From an uncultured Saprospiraceae bacterium (GTDB lineage: Bacteria > Bacteroidota > Bacteroidia > Chitinophagales > Saprospiraceae): DNA of 64,000 nucleotides. The notes below the pieces were generated by a model that worked only from the letters and a program-made list of their open reading frames with translations, was not told the origin of the DNA and ran no database searches. Position 1 is the stretch's first letter. Each line of letters opens with the position of its first letter. The stretch lies in NCBI GenBank assembly GCA_938015435.1, contig CALLPN010000043.1, positions 1 to 64,000 on the forward strand, read 5' to 3'. Below, piece after piece: positions 20,926 through 29,227 of the stretch. The translations under genes and the position numbers were made by a program.

Positions 20926-21126
20926 ATGCTTATCATCAATGTAAAGGACGAAGAGTCAATAGACAGAGCACTTAAGAGATACAAGAGAAAAGTTTTCTCA
21001 ACAGGTATCATTAAGGAAGTAAGAAAAAGAAAGACTTACACTAAGCCATCTGTTGCTAGAAGAGAGCAAATAATGGGAGCGGCATACAGACTAGGTAAGT
21101 TTGGAGCAGCTAATAGTAATAGATAG
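20926..21126 (+). CDS. rpsU: 30S ribosomal protein S21
   Basis: The 66-aa product matches bS21: MLIINVKDEESIDRALKRY, then a basic stretch (KRKVFSTGIIKEVRKRKTY) and a Bacteroidota-style tail. S21 sits near the anti-Shine-Dalgarno region of the 30S subunit. It is a single gene followed by hairpins at 21131-21151 and 21276-21309. Confidence 0.95.
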   Translation: MLIINVKDEESIDRALKRYKRKVFSTGIIKEVRKRKTYTKPSVARREQIMGAAYRLGKFGAANSNR

Positions 21127-21130
21127 ACAA

Positions 21131-21151
21131 GTCGATTTATTTTAAATCGAC
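21131..21151 (+). terminator. Hairpin just after rpsU
   Basis: A 9-bp stem (GTCGATTTA / TAAATCGAC) with a 3-nt loop begins four bases after the stop codon. It lacks a long T run, so it may be an attenuating or 3'-protecting hairpin rather than a full terminator. Confidence 0.45.
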
Positions 21152-21275
21152 CACTATAAAGTTTGATCTTCAAACAATCTTGATTTGACAAAATCTATTG
21201 CCGATAGGAGTGTAATTATTTCTTTGTCGCTTTGGTCAATTCGTATTTAGTCAAGATTTGGTTTACAATATATAA

Positions 21276-21309
21276 GGGGCAATTCGCTACATGCGGATTG
21301 ACCCTTTTT
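21276..21309 (+). terminator. Second hairpin terminator downstream of rpsU
   Basis: A stem GGGGCAATTCGC / GCGGATTGACCC (one mismatch, one G-U pair) with a 5-nt loop is followed by TTTTT. Between rpsU and this point there is no supported gene, so it may end the rpsU transcript or a small unrecognised RNA. Confidence 0.55.
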
Positions 21310-21607
21310 AGGTTACTGGTATTTTGCTGTAGGTTTATCGTTGTATGATAAATGATAATTTATTGTTTCTGAATTGTACTTCGAGGGTATCAAATTTGAA
21401 TGTAGATGAAATTGAAGACTCCTAATTCTGCTAGTTGTTCACCACCATATATAATGTTCTTGATTTGGCAGAATAGCCTCAGTTCTTGGAATGTAAGAGT
21501 AATCGCAGATAGAGTAGAGTCCTTCGGTTTGTATCTCAGTTGTGTTACGTTAGTAAGTGAGTAACTTGGCGGAGGTAGTTTAATTGATACGAACAAAGGT
21601 AAAAGCG

Positions 21608-21641
21608 AAAAGCCTTCAAATCTTTCGAAATGAAGGCTTTT
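21608..21641 (-). terminator. Ancestral terminator of tRNA-Asp, now displaced
   Basis: A perfect 11-bp stem (AAAAGCCTTCA / TGAAGGCTTTT) with a 12-nt loop directly abuts the displaced tRNA 3'-end fragment. On the minus strand it is followed by a T-rich run. Its place suggests that it terminated tRNA-Asp before the island inserted. Confidence 0.65.
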
Positions 21642-21654
21642 GCGGTCTGGACGG
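21639..21654. repeat. Distal attachment site: copy of the tRNA-Asp 3' end
   Basis: TTTGCGGTCTGGACGG is identical to 32567-32582, where it covers the last 12 bases of the intact tRNA-Asp plus 4 flanking bases. This is the direct repeat expected of site-specific integration into a tRNA gene. Confidence 0.85.
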
Positions 21655-21767
21655 ATACCGAATATAGAGCCTTAAGTCGTTGATTATCTGATGTTTGTGT
21701 ATTTGGGTGCAATTTTGGGTACAACTCCTTACATTATATTGTACTTTCCAAAATAGAAAAAATCATA

Positions 21768-22463
21768 CTAGATTAATATGAGAAATACTGAAATTGCTAT
21801 TAAAACAAGTGCTAATAACAATAATGACATTGTTTTTTTCTGAAACTTTGGGTTGTCCTCTTTTGAAAGATCTTCTTTACTGTAAAAATCATGAAACTCT
21901 GGAAACCCTTCTTTTTTTAGTTTTTCAGGCAAATCATTCTTAGCATAATGGAATACAAAATTAGAAAATTGGAATCTCATTTTATTTCTAACAGTCTTAA
22001 AAAAACCTTTTTTGTTGCTTAATAGTGAACCGTCGTAATTGTCTTTATTTAGAGTGATTGAAAAAGCTTCATGATCTTTATATTCTAAGGCTGGTTCGTA
22101 TTTATGTATAATATCTATTACTGCATGTGAATAATCATCTTCAAGTTTATCGTGTCTTATGTTGAAATTAAATGTATGTACACCTAAATAGTGTCCATCT
22201 TTTTTAATTTCTTGGATTTGTATATTACTAATAATGTTGTTGCAAGTGTTATATGAGAATTTGTCTCCTAAGAATGGCTTTGCTTCTAATATATCTTTTG
22301 GAATACACAGTAAGGTTGAATTCATAGAATAATCTATCAATCCTATTCCTGGATAGACAATTTCATTCTTATTACTATCTCTGACTCTCAATACAGAGTA
22401 TTTAACAACTTCTTTAGAAATGTTTTTTCGACCGTTAGAATTTAGGTAATTCAAACTTTGCAT
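21768..22463 (-). CDS. Cassette protein 3, tail-anchored membrane protein
   Basis: The 231-aa product is not recognised. It is mostly soluble and mixed alpha/beta, and ends in one hydrophobic segment (KTMSLLLLALVLIAISVFLI) with almost nothing after it. That makes it a candidate C-tail-anchored inner-membrane protein. A basic amphipathic stretch (KTVRNKMRFQFSNFVFHYAK) precedes the tail. It starts 5 bases after the stop of the preceding gene, so the three cassette genes form one operon. It is the last gene before the distal att site. Confidence 0.7.
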   Translation of the reverse strand: MQSLNYLNSNGRKNISKEVVKYSVLRVRDSNKNEIVYPGIGLIDYSMNSTLLCIPKDILEAKPFLGDKFSYNTCNNIISNIQIQEIKKDGHYLGVHTFNFNIRHDKLEDDYSHAVIDIIHKYEPALEYKDHEAFSITLNKDNYDGSLLSNKKGFFKTVRNKMRFQFSNFVFHYAKNDLPEKLKKEGFPEFHDFYSKEDLSKEDNPKFQKKTMSLLLLALVLIAISVFLILI

Positions 22464-22468
22464 TCATG

Positions 22469-22936
22469 TTATTTTAGAAAATCCAAAACTGTAGTTATTA
22501 TGTTCTTTGAATCTAGATCTTCGTAAAACTCTGATATGCTTTCTGTAGGATTTGGAGCTATGAAAAGGAGATTTAAATCATCTTCACTTAAAATCACATT
22601 TTTGTATTGTTCTTTTCCAATATTTCTATGAAGAACTAGTTCATCTTCATTTGTTCTATCAATTAAAATGTTCAATATTCCATTTGAATAACATGCATTG
22701 ATGATACTTAATCCCAAGTCTCTAACTTTTGTTGAAGAATAACAGAGAGAATTATAAACTTCTGTAAATCTTGATTCAGTTGTCTCAATAAGCGTTGCGT
22801 GTAGATTATTGTGATAGACAAAAGAATCATCGTTTTCGTAAATTACAACGTGCTCAATGGATTCTCCTGCTTTTAAGGAAAATGCTCCTATACTTCCAAT
22901 AAAACCTGCTTTTATAAAATCTGGAATGTTATTCAT
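22469..22936 (-). CDS. Cassette protein 2, unknown
   Basis: The 155-aa soluble product is not recognised and has no signal peptide or membrane segment. The composition is acidic, with a mixed beta/alpha pattern (IEHVVIYENDDSFVYHNN, NGILNILIDRTNEDELVL). Two bases separate it from the upstream gene and five from the downstream gene, so translation is probably coupled. It lies in the cargo end of the island. Confidence 0.7.
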   Translation of the reverse strand: MNNIPDFIKAGFIGSIGAFSLKAGESIEHVVIYENDDSFVYHNNLHATLIETTESRFTEVYNSLCYSSTKVRDLGLSIINACYSNGILNILIDRTNEDELVLHRNIGKEQYKNVILSEDDLNLLFIAPNPTESISEFYEDLDSKNIITTVLDFLK

Positions 22937-22938
22937 AA

Positions 22939-23649
22939 TTATTGTATGTCTTTAAGTGCTTTATCAGTAAGCATTTCTTGAAAAATATTATTGATCTCAG
23001 TACTTGAGTTTAACATAGATTCCTTTAAAGGAAAGTAGGATTTCAAAGTTTGCTTTGCTCCTATTCTATTTGAGGAGATTACTAAATCAACAATACAGCT
23101 TTCTATTGATTTTTGATCTATTTTCACAATGTACTTAACCTGATCTAAAATCTTTGTGAAATTTACATTAACGCTACCTTTTTCATAAAAAGAAAATTCT
23201 TTCTCTTCAATTTCTGGAACAAACTTTAAATAGTCCGTCATTTTAACATCTTTCTCAAAATTGAATCTGTTCGCTTTTGTTAGAGAAAAATTAAGAACTT
23301 CTAATTCTCCTTTAGTTTTAAAAAGTTTATCCGTAAAGAAGCTGATTTCTTCGAAAAAACTATTTAAGCTGACATAGTTACCCACTTTTCTCATTACCAA
23401 ACTAGTACTAGTAATTTCAATAATACATCCAGTACTTTCGTTTTGGATTTTAAAACCAATTGTATTTTTGACTTGAGGCGTACTATTAAAACTTACTGTT
23501 AACGTATTATAAGAACTCACATTGTTATAACCTCTCATAGGGTCTATTGAAAAATCCTTCAATTGTATAACGCTATTTTCATTTAGAGGTTTAACGAAAT
23601 TGAGAGATACAATTACTTCAAAGACTTTATTGTTCTGGAATTGTGTCAA
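22939..23649 (-). CDS. Cassette protein 1, weakly TIGR04255-like
   Basis: The 236-aa product is the first gene of the three-gene cassette. Its layout resembles the sporadic TIGR04255 family: an N-terminal beta-rich half, a central strand pair near LNFSLTKANRFNF where that family has its conserved R-Y-x-N-R strand, and a C-terminal helix (STEINNIFQEMLTDKAL) like the family's final helix. Similarity is by eye and weak, so this is inference only. Its promoter region would lie in the iteron-bearing gap upstream. Confidence 0.68.
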   Translation of the reverse strand: MTQFQNNKVFEVIVSLNFVKPLNENSVIQLKDFSIDPMRGYNNVSSYNTLTVSFNSTPQVKNTIGFKIQNESTGCIIEITSTSLVMRKVGNYVSLNSFFEEISFFTDKLFKTKGELEVLNFSLTKANRFNFEKDVKMTDYLKFVPEIEEKEFSFYEKGSVNVNFTKILDQVKYIVKIDQKSIESCIVDLVISSNRIGAKQTLKSYFPLKESMLNSSTEINNIFQEMLTDKALKDIQ

Positions 23650-24037
23650 TTAATTGGTTTTAGCATTACAAAAGTGCTTATAGGCTCTATATTACAGGTA
23701 ATATACTATAAAAGTTGCAAAAGTATTAAACTTTTCTTTTATACCTATTATTTCATCAACCATTACTGGCAGATAGAGATGTCCTTACGTTACTAACGTA
23801 TAAAGGGTAAAACGAATTGTACATTCCCAAAATATAACTATTTGTGAATCAGTTGTTTAGAATTTATTGGGAAAAACGAATTGTACATGTTCCTTTAAAG
23901 AATTTTGATCAGACGGTGAGTTATTGTGTTGAATGTCAGTGTGTTGTGACATGTACAGTTCGTTTTTCCAAAAGTGCACATTTCGTTTTTCCGATTATAG
24001 ACAGTGAAATACAATGATATCGGATATTTGCAGAACG
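23650..24037. repeat. Non-coding gap with four iteron-like repeats
   Basis: Four copies of a ~19-bp motif close to GGAAAAACGAATTGTACAT lie here. Two are on the plus strand (23805-23828, 23869-23893) and two on the minus strand (23951-23969, 23974-23992). The two halves face each other around an AT-rich centre. The gap lies between the cassette operon and the CoiA-like gene and contains no credible ORF. It could be a replication origin or a regulator-binding region. Confidence 0.7.
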
Positions 24038-25159
24038 CTAGACCTTCACTTTAGTAATTCCATTTTCAATATAAAACTCCGCTATAATTTCATTTCCTTC
24101 AGAAATAATGACTGTAGCAAATCTGTAAGTGAATTTTTTACTTTCTTTTTGCCCCCATCTAGTATGATAGGATTCTTTTGAATAGGTTGAAAATGTTGAA
24201 TATGAAATGCATAAGTTGCTATCTTCAGATTGATAAATGTGAAATTTTTCATGACATTTACCATCATAATCTTCAATGTATGACCTGTAATTGAAAAGTT
24301 CTTTTCCTCTGTCATCTATTAGAACCCGTATAGTACCGTTTTGATAGCATTTCCTAAAGTATTTGTACTCTTCACTTTTAAATTTCTCTTCCCTGTTTCT
24401 AAATTTTCTGTCTACTAATTCTTGTTTTCTGTCCCATTCTTGTTGAATAGCTCTCTCTTCTTCTTTTCGAACAGCGCGTATTTCTCTTTCTTTCTTCTCT
24501 GCAAGCTGTATGTCCTTTATTTCAGAAAATCTTGTTTGAAGATTGAGTAGATCATTTTCAAATGATGGAGATTCTAATTTGTAAAAGCCCCTATAGAATG
24601 CTTTAGACATCCAAATCATAGAGCATTTGAATTCAACGAATAGCCCGTTGTTGTGATAGTATTCTGTATCTAGCCATTTCTCTAGTTTAGCAATTACCTT
24701 AGAATCAATCCTTGCGCTAAACTTTTTAAAGCTAGAATTAGTAAAGTCAAGAACGAGGTAAGGTTGAAACCCTAATGCCCTATGAGCATAATGCCTTTTG
24801 TCCATTTCTTCAGTATCTACACCTAATGAATGTTGAAATTCTACAGCTATTTTATTATCAACTAAGCTATCTATTACGTGTTTTTCACCATTATGATAAA
24901 CCACTTGTTCATATGTTCGGGTATTACTCATTGGAATACCATATTTAGCTTCTATAATTTCATATTGCCATTTCAGGTGCCATTCAGAAGTTCTACTATC
25001 CTTTTTATTACTGCTTTCCGAAATTTTTCTTCTTATGTGATGCGCTTTTTTTCTTGGGATTACAGAGACGAATATATCACCATAGTAATCATACCATTGA
25101 CCTTTGATAGGTCTAGCCTGTTGTATTGATGTGATTCGGATGATTTTACTACTATTCAT
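24038..25159 (-). CDS. CoiA-like nuclease-domain protein
   Basis: The 373-aa protein resembles the competence-CoiA nuclease family. The segment EWHLKWQYEIIEAKYG, then HVIDSLVDNKIAVEFQHSLG and EEMDKRHYAH reproduces the family's W-H, D and E-F-Q-H-S residues of a PD-(D/E)XK-like fold (about residues 60-125). A long charged coiled coil follows (about 205-265), then a beta-rich C-terminal domain of unknown type. In an integrative element it might process DNA or act in inter-element competition; neither is shown by the sequence. The gene lies between the iteron gap and small hypothetical genes. Confidence 0.7.
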   Translation of the reverse strand: MNSSKIIRITSIQQARPIKGQWYDYYGDIFVSVIPRKKAHHIRRKISESSNKKDSRTSEWHLKWQYEIIEAKYGIPMSNTRTYEQVVYHNGEKHVIDSLVDNKIAVEFQHSLGVDTEEMDKRHYAHRALGFQPYLVLDFTNSSFKKFSARIDSKVIAKLEKWLDTEYYHNNGLFVEFKCSMIWMSKAFYRGFYKLESPSFENDLLNLQTRFSEIKDIQLAEKKEREIRAVRKEEERAIQQEWDRKQELVDRKFRNREEKFKSEEYKYFRKCYQNGTIRVLIDDRGKELFNYRSYIEDYDGKCHEKFHIYQSEDSNLCISYSTFSTYSKESYHTRWGQKESKKFTYRFATVIISEGNEIIAEFYIENGITKVKV

Positions 25160-25181
25160 TGAATTGGTTTGCCTTACTAAG

Positions 25182-25406
25182 TTATCTAAAATACTTATAA
25201 CAACTCTTTACAGTTGTACGAAATGATAATCCGGCAACATCACCATTCCCAACTATACCAGCTCTAAACAAAAATCTCCACCTTATACATAACCAGTACC
25301 ACATGATATGAATAACATCTGGTCTGTCTGAACTGACTCCGAGCATATCTCTTCTTAGGCGTGTAGATACGCTCATATTCAACCTCTCGATTATTCTCAC
25401 GAACAT
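25182..25406 (-). CDS. Possible small protein, uncertain
   Basis: A 74-aa frame that is in the same direction as its neighbours, overlaps the stop of the upstream gene by 10 bases and ends 22 bases before the CoiA-like gene. The product is rich in Arg and Trp and has no recognisable motif. The tight packing in an operon is the only support. Confidence 0.35.
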   Translation of the reverse strand: MFVRIIERLNMSVSTRLRRDMLGVSSDRPDVIHIMWYWLCIRWRFLFRAGIVGNGDVAGLSFRTTVKSCYKYFR

Positions 25407-25768
25407 TGCCCTATATAATCATTCACATTAAAGCTAGGATAAAGTTTCAAAAGAGTAGGATAGGAGTAGTGTCGGATCTTCTTAAATTGATGTTGAGTAT
25501 AACCTCTCTTTGGTGTATACAATCTAGTATACTCAATTACACGCTTGATTTCTTGTTCTATATTTATAATTATTGGAGCGCAGTATTTTGTCTTGTCGGC
25601 AGAATGAAATATATCCTTTTGGTTGCGTCTGTATTCCCTGGCTGTGAAATATATGAAAAGAGCTTCTTTGACATTCGTCGCTGGGATCTTTAAGTCCACT
25701 GTTATCCAGTTTGATCTAGTTGATTTTTCCTGACCTATGAGGAAACTATAGTATTTGATTGTTGTCAT
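25397..25768 (-). CDS. Hypothetical element protein
   Basis: A 123-aa basic protein from the ATG at 25768 (MTTIKYYSFLIGQEKSTRSN). An earlier ATG at 25846 is in frame, but it would place the terminator hairpin at 25800-25830 inside the gene, so the later start is preferred. The C-terminal part is basic and tyrosine-rich (TPKRGYTQHQFKKIRHYSYP), suggesting a nucleic-acid contact. The family is not recognised. Confidence 0.6.
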   Translation of the reverse strand: MTTIKYYSFLIGQEKSTRSNWITVDLKIPATNVKEALFIYFTAREYRRNQKDIFHSADKTKYCAPIIINIEQEIKRVIEYTRLYTPKRGYTQHQFKKIRHYSYPTLLKLYPSFNVNDYIGQCS

Positions 25769-25794
25769 ATGTAATTGGTTGATTGATATGAATA

Positions 25795-25830
25795 AAAAAG
25801 GGTGTCTAGTAATCAAACTAAACACCCTCG
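25795..25830 (-). terminator. Terminator inside the element
   Basis: On the minus strand GAGGGTGTTTAG pairs with CTAGACACCC and is followed by a T run (AAAAAAG on the plus strand at 25795-25801). It ends the transcript that carries the zinc-finger protein and the small downstream ORF. Confidence 0.75.
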
Positions 25831-25854
25831 ATATAATACGTGTCACGGTATATT

Positions 25855-26025
25855 TTAAAACCCTATTTCGTTTTGCTCATCCTCTTCATGGATGGTATAG
25901 TCAAATTCTTGTTTTGTGCTGTAGATAGTAAAACCTAGTAGCTTTACGGTAATATCTTTTGCTAGTACTTCAGTCTCGTTTACTACATGTAGGAATACAT
26001 TTCTGGTAACAGATATTAATTTCAT
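25855..26025 (-). CDS. Small acidic protein
   Basis: A 56-aa product (MKLISVTRNVFLHVVNE... acidic tail HEEDEQNEIGF) starts four bases after the stop of the zinc-finger gene. A terminator follows 24 bases after its own stop. The position supports a real coupled gene; the function is unknown. An in-frame ATG at 26067 would overlap the upstream gene. Confidence 0.5.
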   Translation of the reverse strand: MKLISVTRNVFLHVVNETEVLAKDITVKLLGFTIYSTKQEFDYTIHEEDEQNEIGF

Positions 26026-26029
26026 AACT

Positions 26030-26590
26030 CTATCCTGGTGTATTTTTATCTGCCACAGCAGGAGCATTCTTAGTAGCTAAATTTCCTAGTAAAGTAGTTA
26101 CACCCATCATTATAGCTGGTGCATTTGCTTCAAATATTCCCGCAATTGTTCCCCCTATACTCTTATTCTTTTCAACTTGAATATCTAATTTTTCAATGAG
26201 GGCTTCTTGTTCAGCAACTTTCTTTTCGGCAATTGCGAGATCACGTTCTACAAACATGAGTTGTATTTCCAATTTTGATCTGTCTGATTTTATGTCTCCA
26301 GATAAGTCCTTTTCTGACAGCAAATGGTTTAGTACCTCTTGATTCGTATTAGCTCCATTTAGCATTCGTTGTATATTTGCGTTATTCATCGCAAAAGGAG
26401 CAGAGGCGTTTCGACGGTTATGACTACTAATGACCCCTAGAGCTGCCTGTTCTGACTGCCCTGTCGCTGTGTAGGGGATGGCTTTACGTGCTAGATAAGC
26501 ATCGTTTTTACATGTCTTACTACAGTATTTGGAGTCTCTCCTTGTCGCTTCATATGTTGATGCGCAGTACTCACATTCTTTCTCTATCAT
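26030..26590 (-). CDS. Zinc-finger protein with coiled coil
   Basis: The 186-aa product from the ATG at 26590 opens with a compact treble-clef-like finger, ECEYCASTYEATRRDSKYCS followed by KTCKN, seen in many phage and island proteins. The middle is a charged coiled coil (about residues 80-140). The C-terminus is a Gly/Ala-rich hydrophobic stretch (GTIAGIFEANAPAIMMGV) that could insert in a membrane or oligomerise. Earlier ATGs at 26656 and 26623 add only unremarkable residues. It sits beside the TGASTCA array. Confidence 0.65.
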   Translation of the reverse strand: MIEKECEYCASTYEATRRDSKYCSKTCKNDAYLARKAIPYTATGQSEQAALGVISSHNRRNASAPFAMNNANIQRMLNGANTNQEVLNHLLSEKDLSGDIKSDRSKLEIQLMFVERDLAIAEKKVAEQEALIEKLDIQVEKNKSIGGTIAGIFEANAPAIMMGVTTLLGNLATKNAPAVADKNTPG

Positions 26591-26740
26591 AATATTGTTT
26601 TTATCAAATGTAATAGACGTCATTGGATCAGTCAAGTAATTTAGGGGTGCGCACAAGAGATACTAACTATTACTAGAAACTAATTGTGTGACGGCTAGCT
26701 AAAGGTCAGATAAGATTCACTGAAAATATATCTCTAAAAG

Positions 26741-26940
26741 TGGCTGACTCACGTGACTCACTGTCTCAAATCGTTGTAAAGTGTTGATAGTCAATAGATA
26801 TTTAAAAATTAGTGAGTCAGAGGTGAGTCAGAGGTCTGAGACAGATGAGTCAGAGGTGAGTCACTTAGGTTTTGGTACCTCTGACTCACTTTAATTTACT
26901 GTTAGTCAACGTTTTAACTATAGTTGAGTCACGTGAGTCA
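26741..26940. repeat. TGASTCA iteron array
   Basis: Nine copies of TGASTCA (S = C or G) fall within 196 bases, at 26745, 26754, 26813, 26824, 26846, 26857, 26882, 26925 and 26934. Outer pairs (26745-26760 and 26925-26940) are perfect 16-bp inverted copies of each other, each holding two units 9 bases apart. Inner pairs are spaced 11 bases (GTGAGTCAGAG units). The right end overlaps the last codons and stop of the primase gene. Confidence 0.85.
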
Positions 26941-29060
26941 CTAATTATGTCTACAAAAAGTTTTTTTAGATAATATCCCTTACGTCTTACTTTCATTTTG
27001 ATTCCTTTGGAGTTTTCTCGCTTGTATCCAAGATGGGTAAGCGCTCTACCTATCATTTGTCGGCGAAGCTTAAGATTTGGATATTCTCTAGTAAGGTCAT
27101 TTTCTATATCTGTGGTGGTATAGAAATTCTTCGCATCTTTATCTGGATCTAGTTCATAGTGTTCGTTCACTAGATCAAGCTCTGTAAAACTTACTATGTG
27201 TTCTTTATTGTTGTCTTCTGATTCTCTGACTTCATTTACACTCAATAGATATTTATACCCTGTGTTAAGTAGGTGTATTGCCTGTGAGTATACCAAGTCA
27301 ATATCTATGTTCTGGTTATATCCTTTGGAGCCACCGTTATCATGTATGATCCTGATTACTTCGAATATCAACCAACGAACATTACCAGTCGAATCTGTAA
27401 GGATCTCTTCATCGTTAGTACTAGCGAAAAAATTGGCAATTCGGTTAATCTTTACTGGCTTAGTACCAAATGGCAATCTCTCTTTTATATTCTCAGTACT
27501 TATAAGGGCTTTGATTTTGTTTCTATCATGATACGATATCGTTGCGATCTCATCAAGGTTTATAAATACGTTTTGAGCTAGTGAGATCCTACCATCTTTA
27601 TCAAGACTCATGTTTTCTGTGTAATAGTCTTTTAGTGTAAGTGGGCATAAGAATCTAATGAAGCTAGTTTTACCATCATTTTGATTTCCAATGATGGTAA
27701 AGCAATGCTTATTGAATGGTATTCTGCCTAGTGAGCAAGCCAAAGACCTCACTAGCATTTTTTTAAATTGAACATTAAACCACCTTTGCTTTTTAGCTTC
27801 TACAAAACCTGCCAATTGTTCAATGTAGTCTGGTTTTGTTTCATCCCAATCAGGAAGACCATCCAAGTAATCTTTAAGTGGGTTGAATGTTCTGATTAGA
27901 CTACTATTAAGTATTGCTTTCAATACTCTGTCTACAGACTTAAAATTGGCTTCCATCAACTCACAGATAATATCGTTTTCGTTAAGCACTCCCCAGAATG
28001 GTTTACCGTTTTCTTTTACTTCGATATCAAGTGAAATCTCATTACGTTTGAACGTGTATTTGTTAAATAGGTATTCTTTGATTTGTACGTATTGATTGTT
28101 CTTAGTGATCTTTTCATTTTCCTCTTTTTCATCACTCTTTTGGATATCTGATAATTGAAACGATTCTCCCAGATGCATTTTTGCATATTTCAATATCTGA
28201 GGATCATCATATCTCTTAGTTGTACTTTTAATATTTCGATTAACGGTACTTACTATTTCACTTTCTGTAAACGATGGCTCTGCAAGAGGTTTGCAATACG
28301 TGTGAATATGTAGAGAAGACAATCCATACTCAGTAGCTAGCTTGGTGTATTGCATCACAAAATTATTCCTACCTGAGATCCTACGCTTATCTAATACCTG
28401 TATTATTATTTCATGCTTATCATCATCACTGATAATGATGGTGCTGGCCGTAGAAATATATGTTTCCTTATTTTCATTTTTTTGTATATCTACTTCAACA
28501 TGATATACTCTAGATATTTCATTGATATAGATCTCATAACGATCTACAGCAGCATAATACCAAAGCCTAGAAGCATTCTTAGTGCTAGGATCTAGCTTAG
28601 CCCTGCCTAGCTCTATCAAGTCACTTAGGTCGTCCGCTATGGCCTTGTAATACGCTTTGTGTGTGTCGATAGTTGAATCAGTAAATACCAATATCCTAAT
28701 ACCATGTCCTGATACAGATGGGAAGGCAGCAAATACAAAATCTATTTTCTGCAGTACCTGTAATAGTGATACTAGATCTTCATAATTAGCTATCCCATCT
28801 ATATCAAATCCCATGCAAGGCGAGTACCTTATACATCCTGAGTCTTTCCGTTCTGAAAATTCACCAAACACTGCCCCCGGCAATTGTTTTTTGAGCTTGT
28901 CATATTGGATCTTATCCGTAGAATATAATCTCCTGAGCTGAGGATCATATTCATCATGCTTACTTACTAGATCTATGAAATATTGTAAGTCTCTGACTAT
29001 TGGTTTCTTTGTGTTAGTTATCTTATCAAAAAAGCTAACAGGTGTTTTTAGTCTATTCAT
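26886..29060 (-). CDS. Primase-helicase (BT4734-like N-domain plus VapE/SF3-type ATPase)
   Basis: The 724-aa replication protein has an N-terminal BT4734/VirE-N-like domain (about residues 45-190; MGFDIDGI, VSGHGIRILV, SRLWYYAAVD). A linker with PriCT-like helices follows. The C-terminal helicase domain has Walker A GNQNDGKTSF (about 455), Walker B INLDEIATI and sensor FFASTNDEEIL. This resembles the replication initiators of VapE-type islands and satellites. Its start overlaps the upstream stop (TAATG), so translation is coupled. The stop codon lies inside a TGASTCA unit, which puts a candidate origin at the gene's 3' edge. Confidence 0.88.
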   Translation of the reverse strand: MNRLKTPVSFFDKITNTKKPIVRDLQYFIDLVSKHDEYDPQLRRLYSTDKIQYDKLKKQLPGAVFGEFSERKDSGCIRYSPCMGFDIDGIANYEDLVSLLQVLQKIDFVFAAFPSVSGHGIRILVFTDSTIDTHKAYYKAIADDLSDLIELGRAKLDPSTKNASRLWYYAAVDRYEIYINEISRVYHVEVDIQKNENKETYISTASTIIISDDDKHEIIIQVLDKRRISGRNNFVMQYTKLATEYGLSSLHIHTYCKPLAEPSFTESEIVSTVNRNIKSTTKRYDDPQILKYAKMHLGESFQLSDIQKSDEKEENEKITKNNQYVQIKEYLFNKYTFKRNEISLDIEVKENGKPFWGVLNENDIICELMEANFKSVDRVLKAILNSSLIRTFNPLKDYLDGLPDWDETKPDYIEQLAGFVEAKKQRWFNVQFKKMLVRSLACSLGRIPFNKHCFTIIGNQNDGKTSFIRFLCPLTLKDYYTENMSLDKDGRISLAQNVFINLDEIATISYHDRNKIKALISTENIKERLPFGTKPVKINRIANFFASTNDEEILTDSTGNVRWLIFEVIRIIHDNGGSKGYNQNIDIDLVYSQAIHLLNTGYKYLLSVNEVRESEDNNKEHIVSFTELDLVNEHYELDPDKDAKNFYTTTDIENDLTREYPNLKLRRQMIGRALTHLGYKRENSKGIKMKVRRKGYYLKKLFVDIISDSRDSTIVKTLTNSKLK

Positions 29061-29227
29061 TATTCAGATTCAAATAAATAAGGACTACCAATTCGATCAA
29101 CTAGTTTTCCAACATACCCTCGTTCTAGTCGTTCAATCATATTTCGGAGAAATGATATTGATTTGCTGTAGATCCAGTATGAACCTTTGAATAATACATA
29201 TCGAGGTGTGTATTTATATTTTTTCAT
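29060..29227 (-). CDS. Small basic protein coupled to the primase gene
   Basis: A 55-aa basic product (MKKYKYTPRYVLFKGSYWIY...) overlaps the upstream gene by 14 bases and shares a TAATG stop-start with the primase gene. The overlap on both sides supports a real coding sequence. No family is recognised. Confidence 0.55.
   Translation of the reverse strand: MKKYKYTPRYVLFKGSYWIYSKSISFLRNMIERLERGYVGKLVDRIGSPYLFESE

Noticed and set aside
21390-21596. Open frame of 68 codons on the minus strand near the distal att site
   Set aside because: The composition is not protein-like and it has no partner gene or ribosome site; it is probably non-coding chromosomal sequence.
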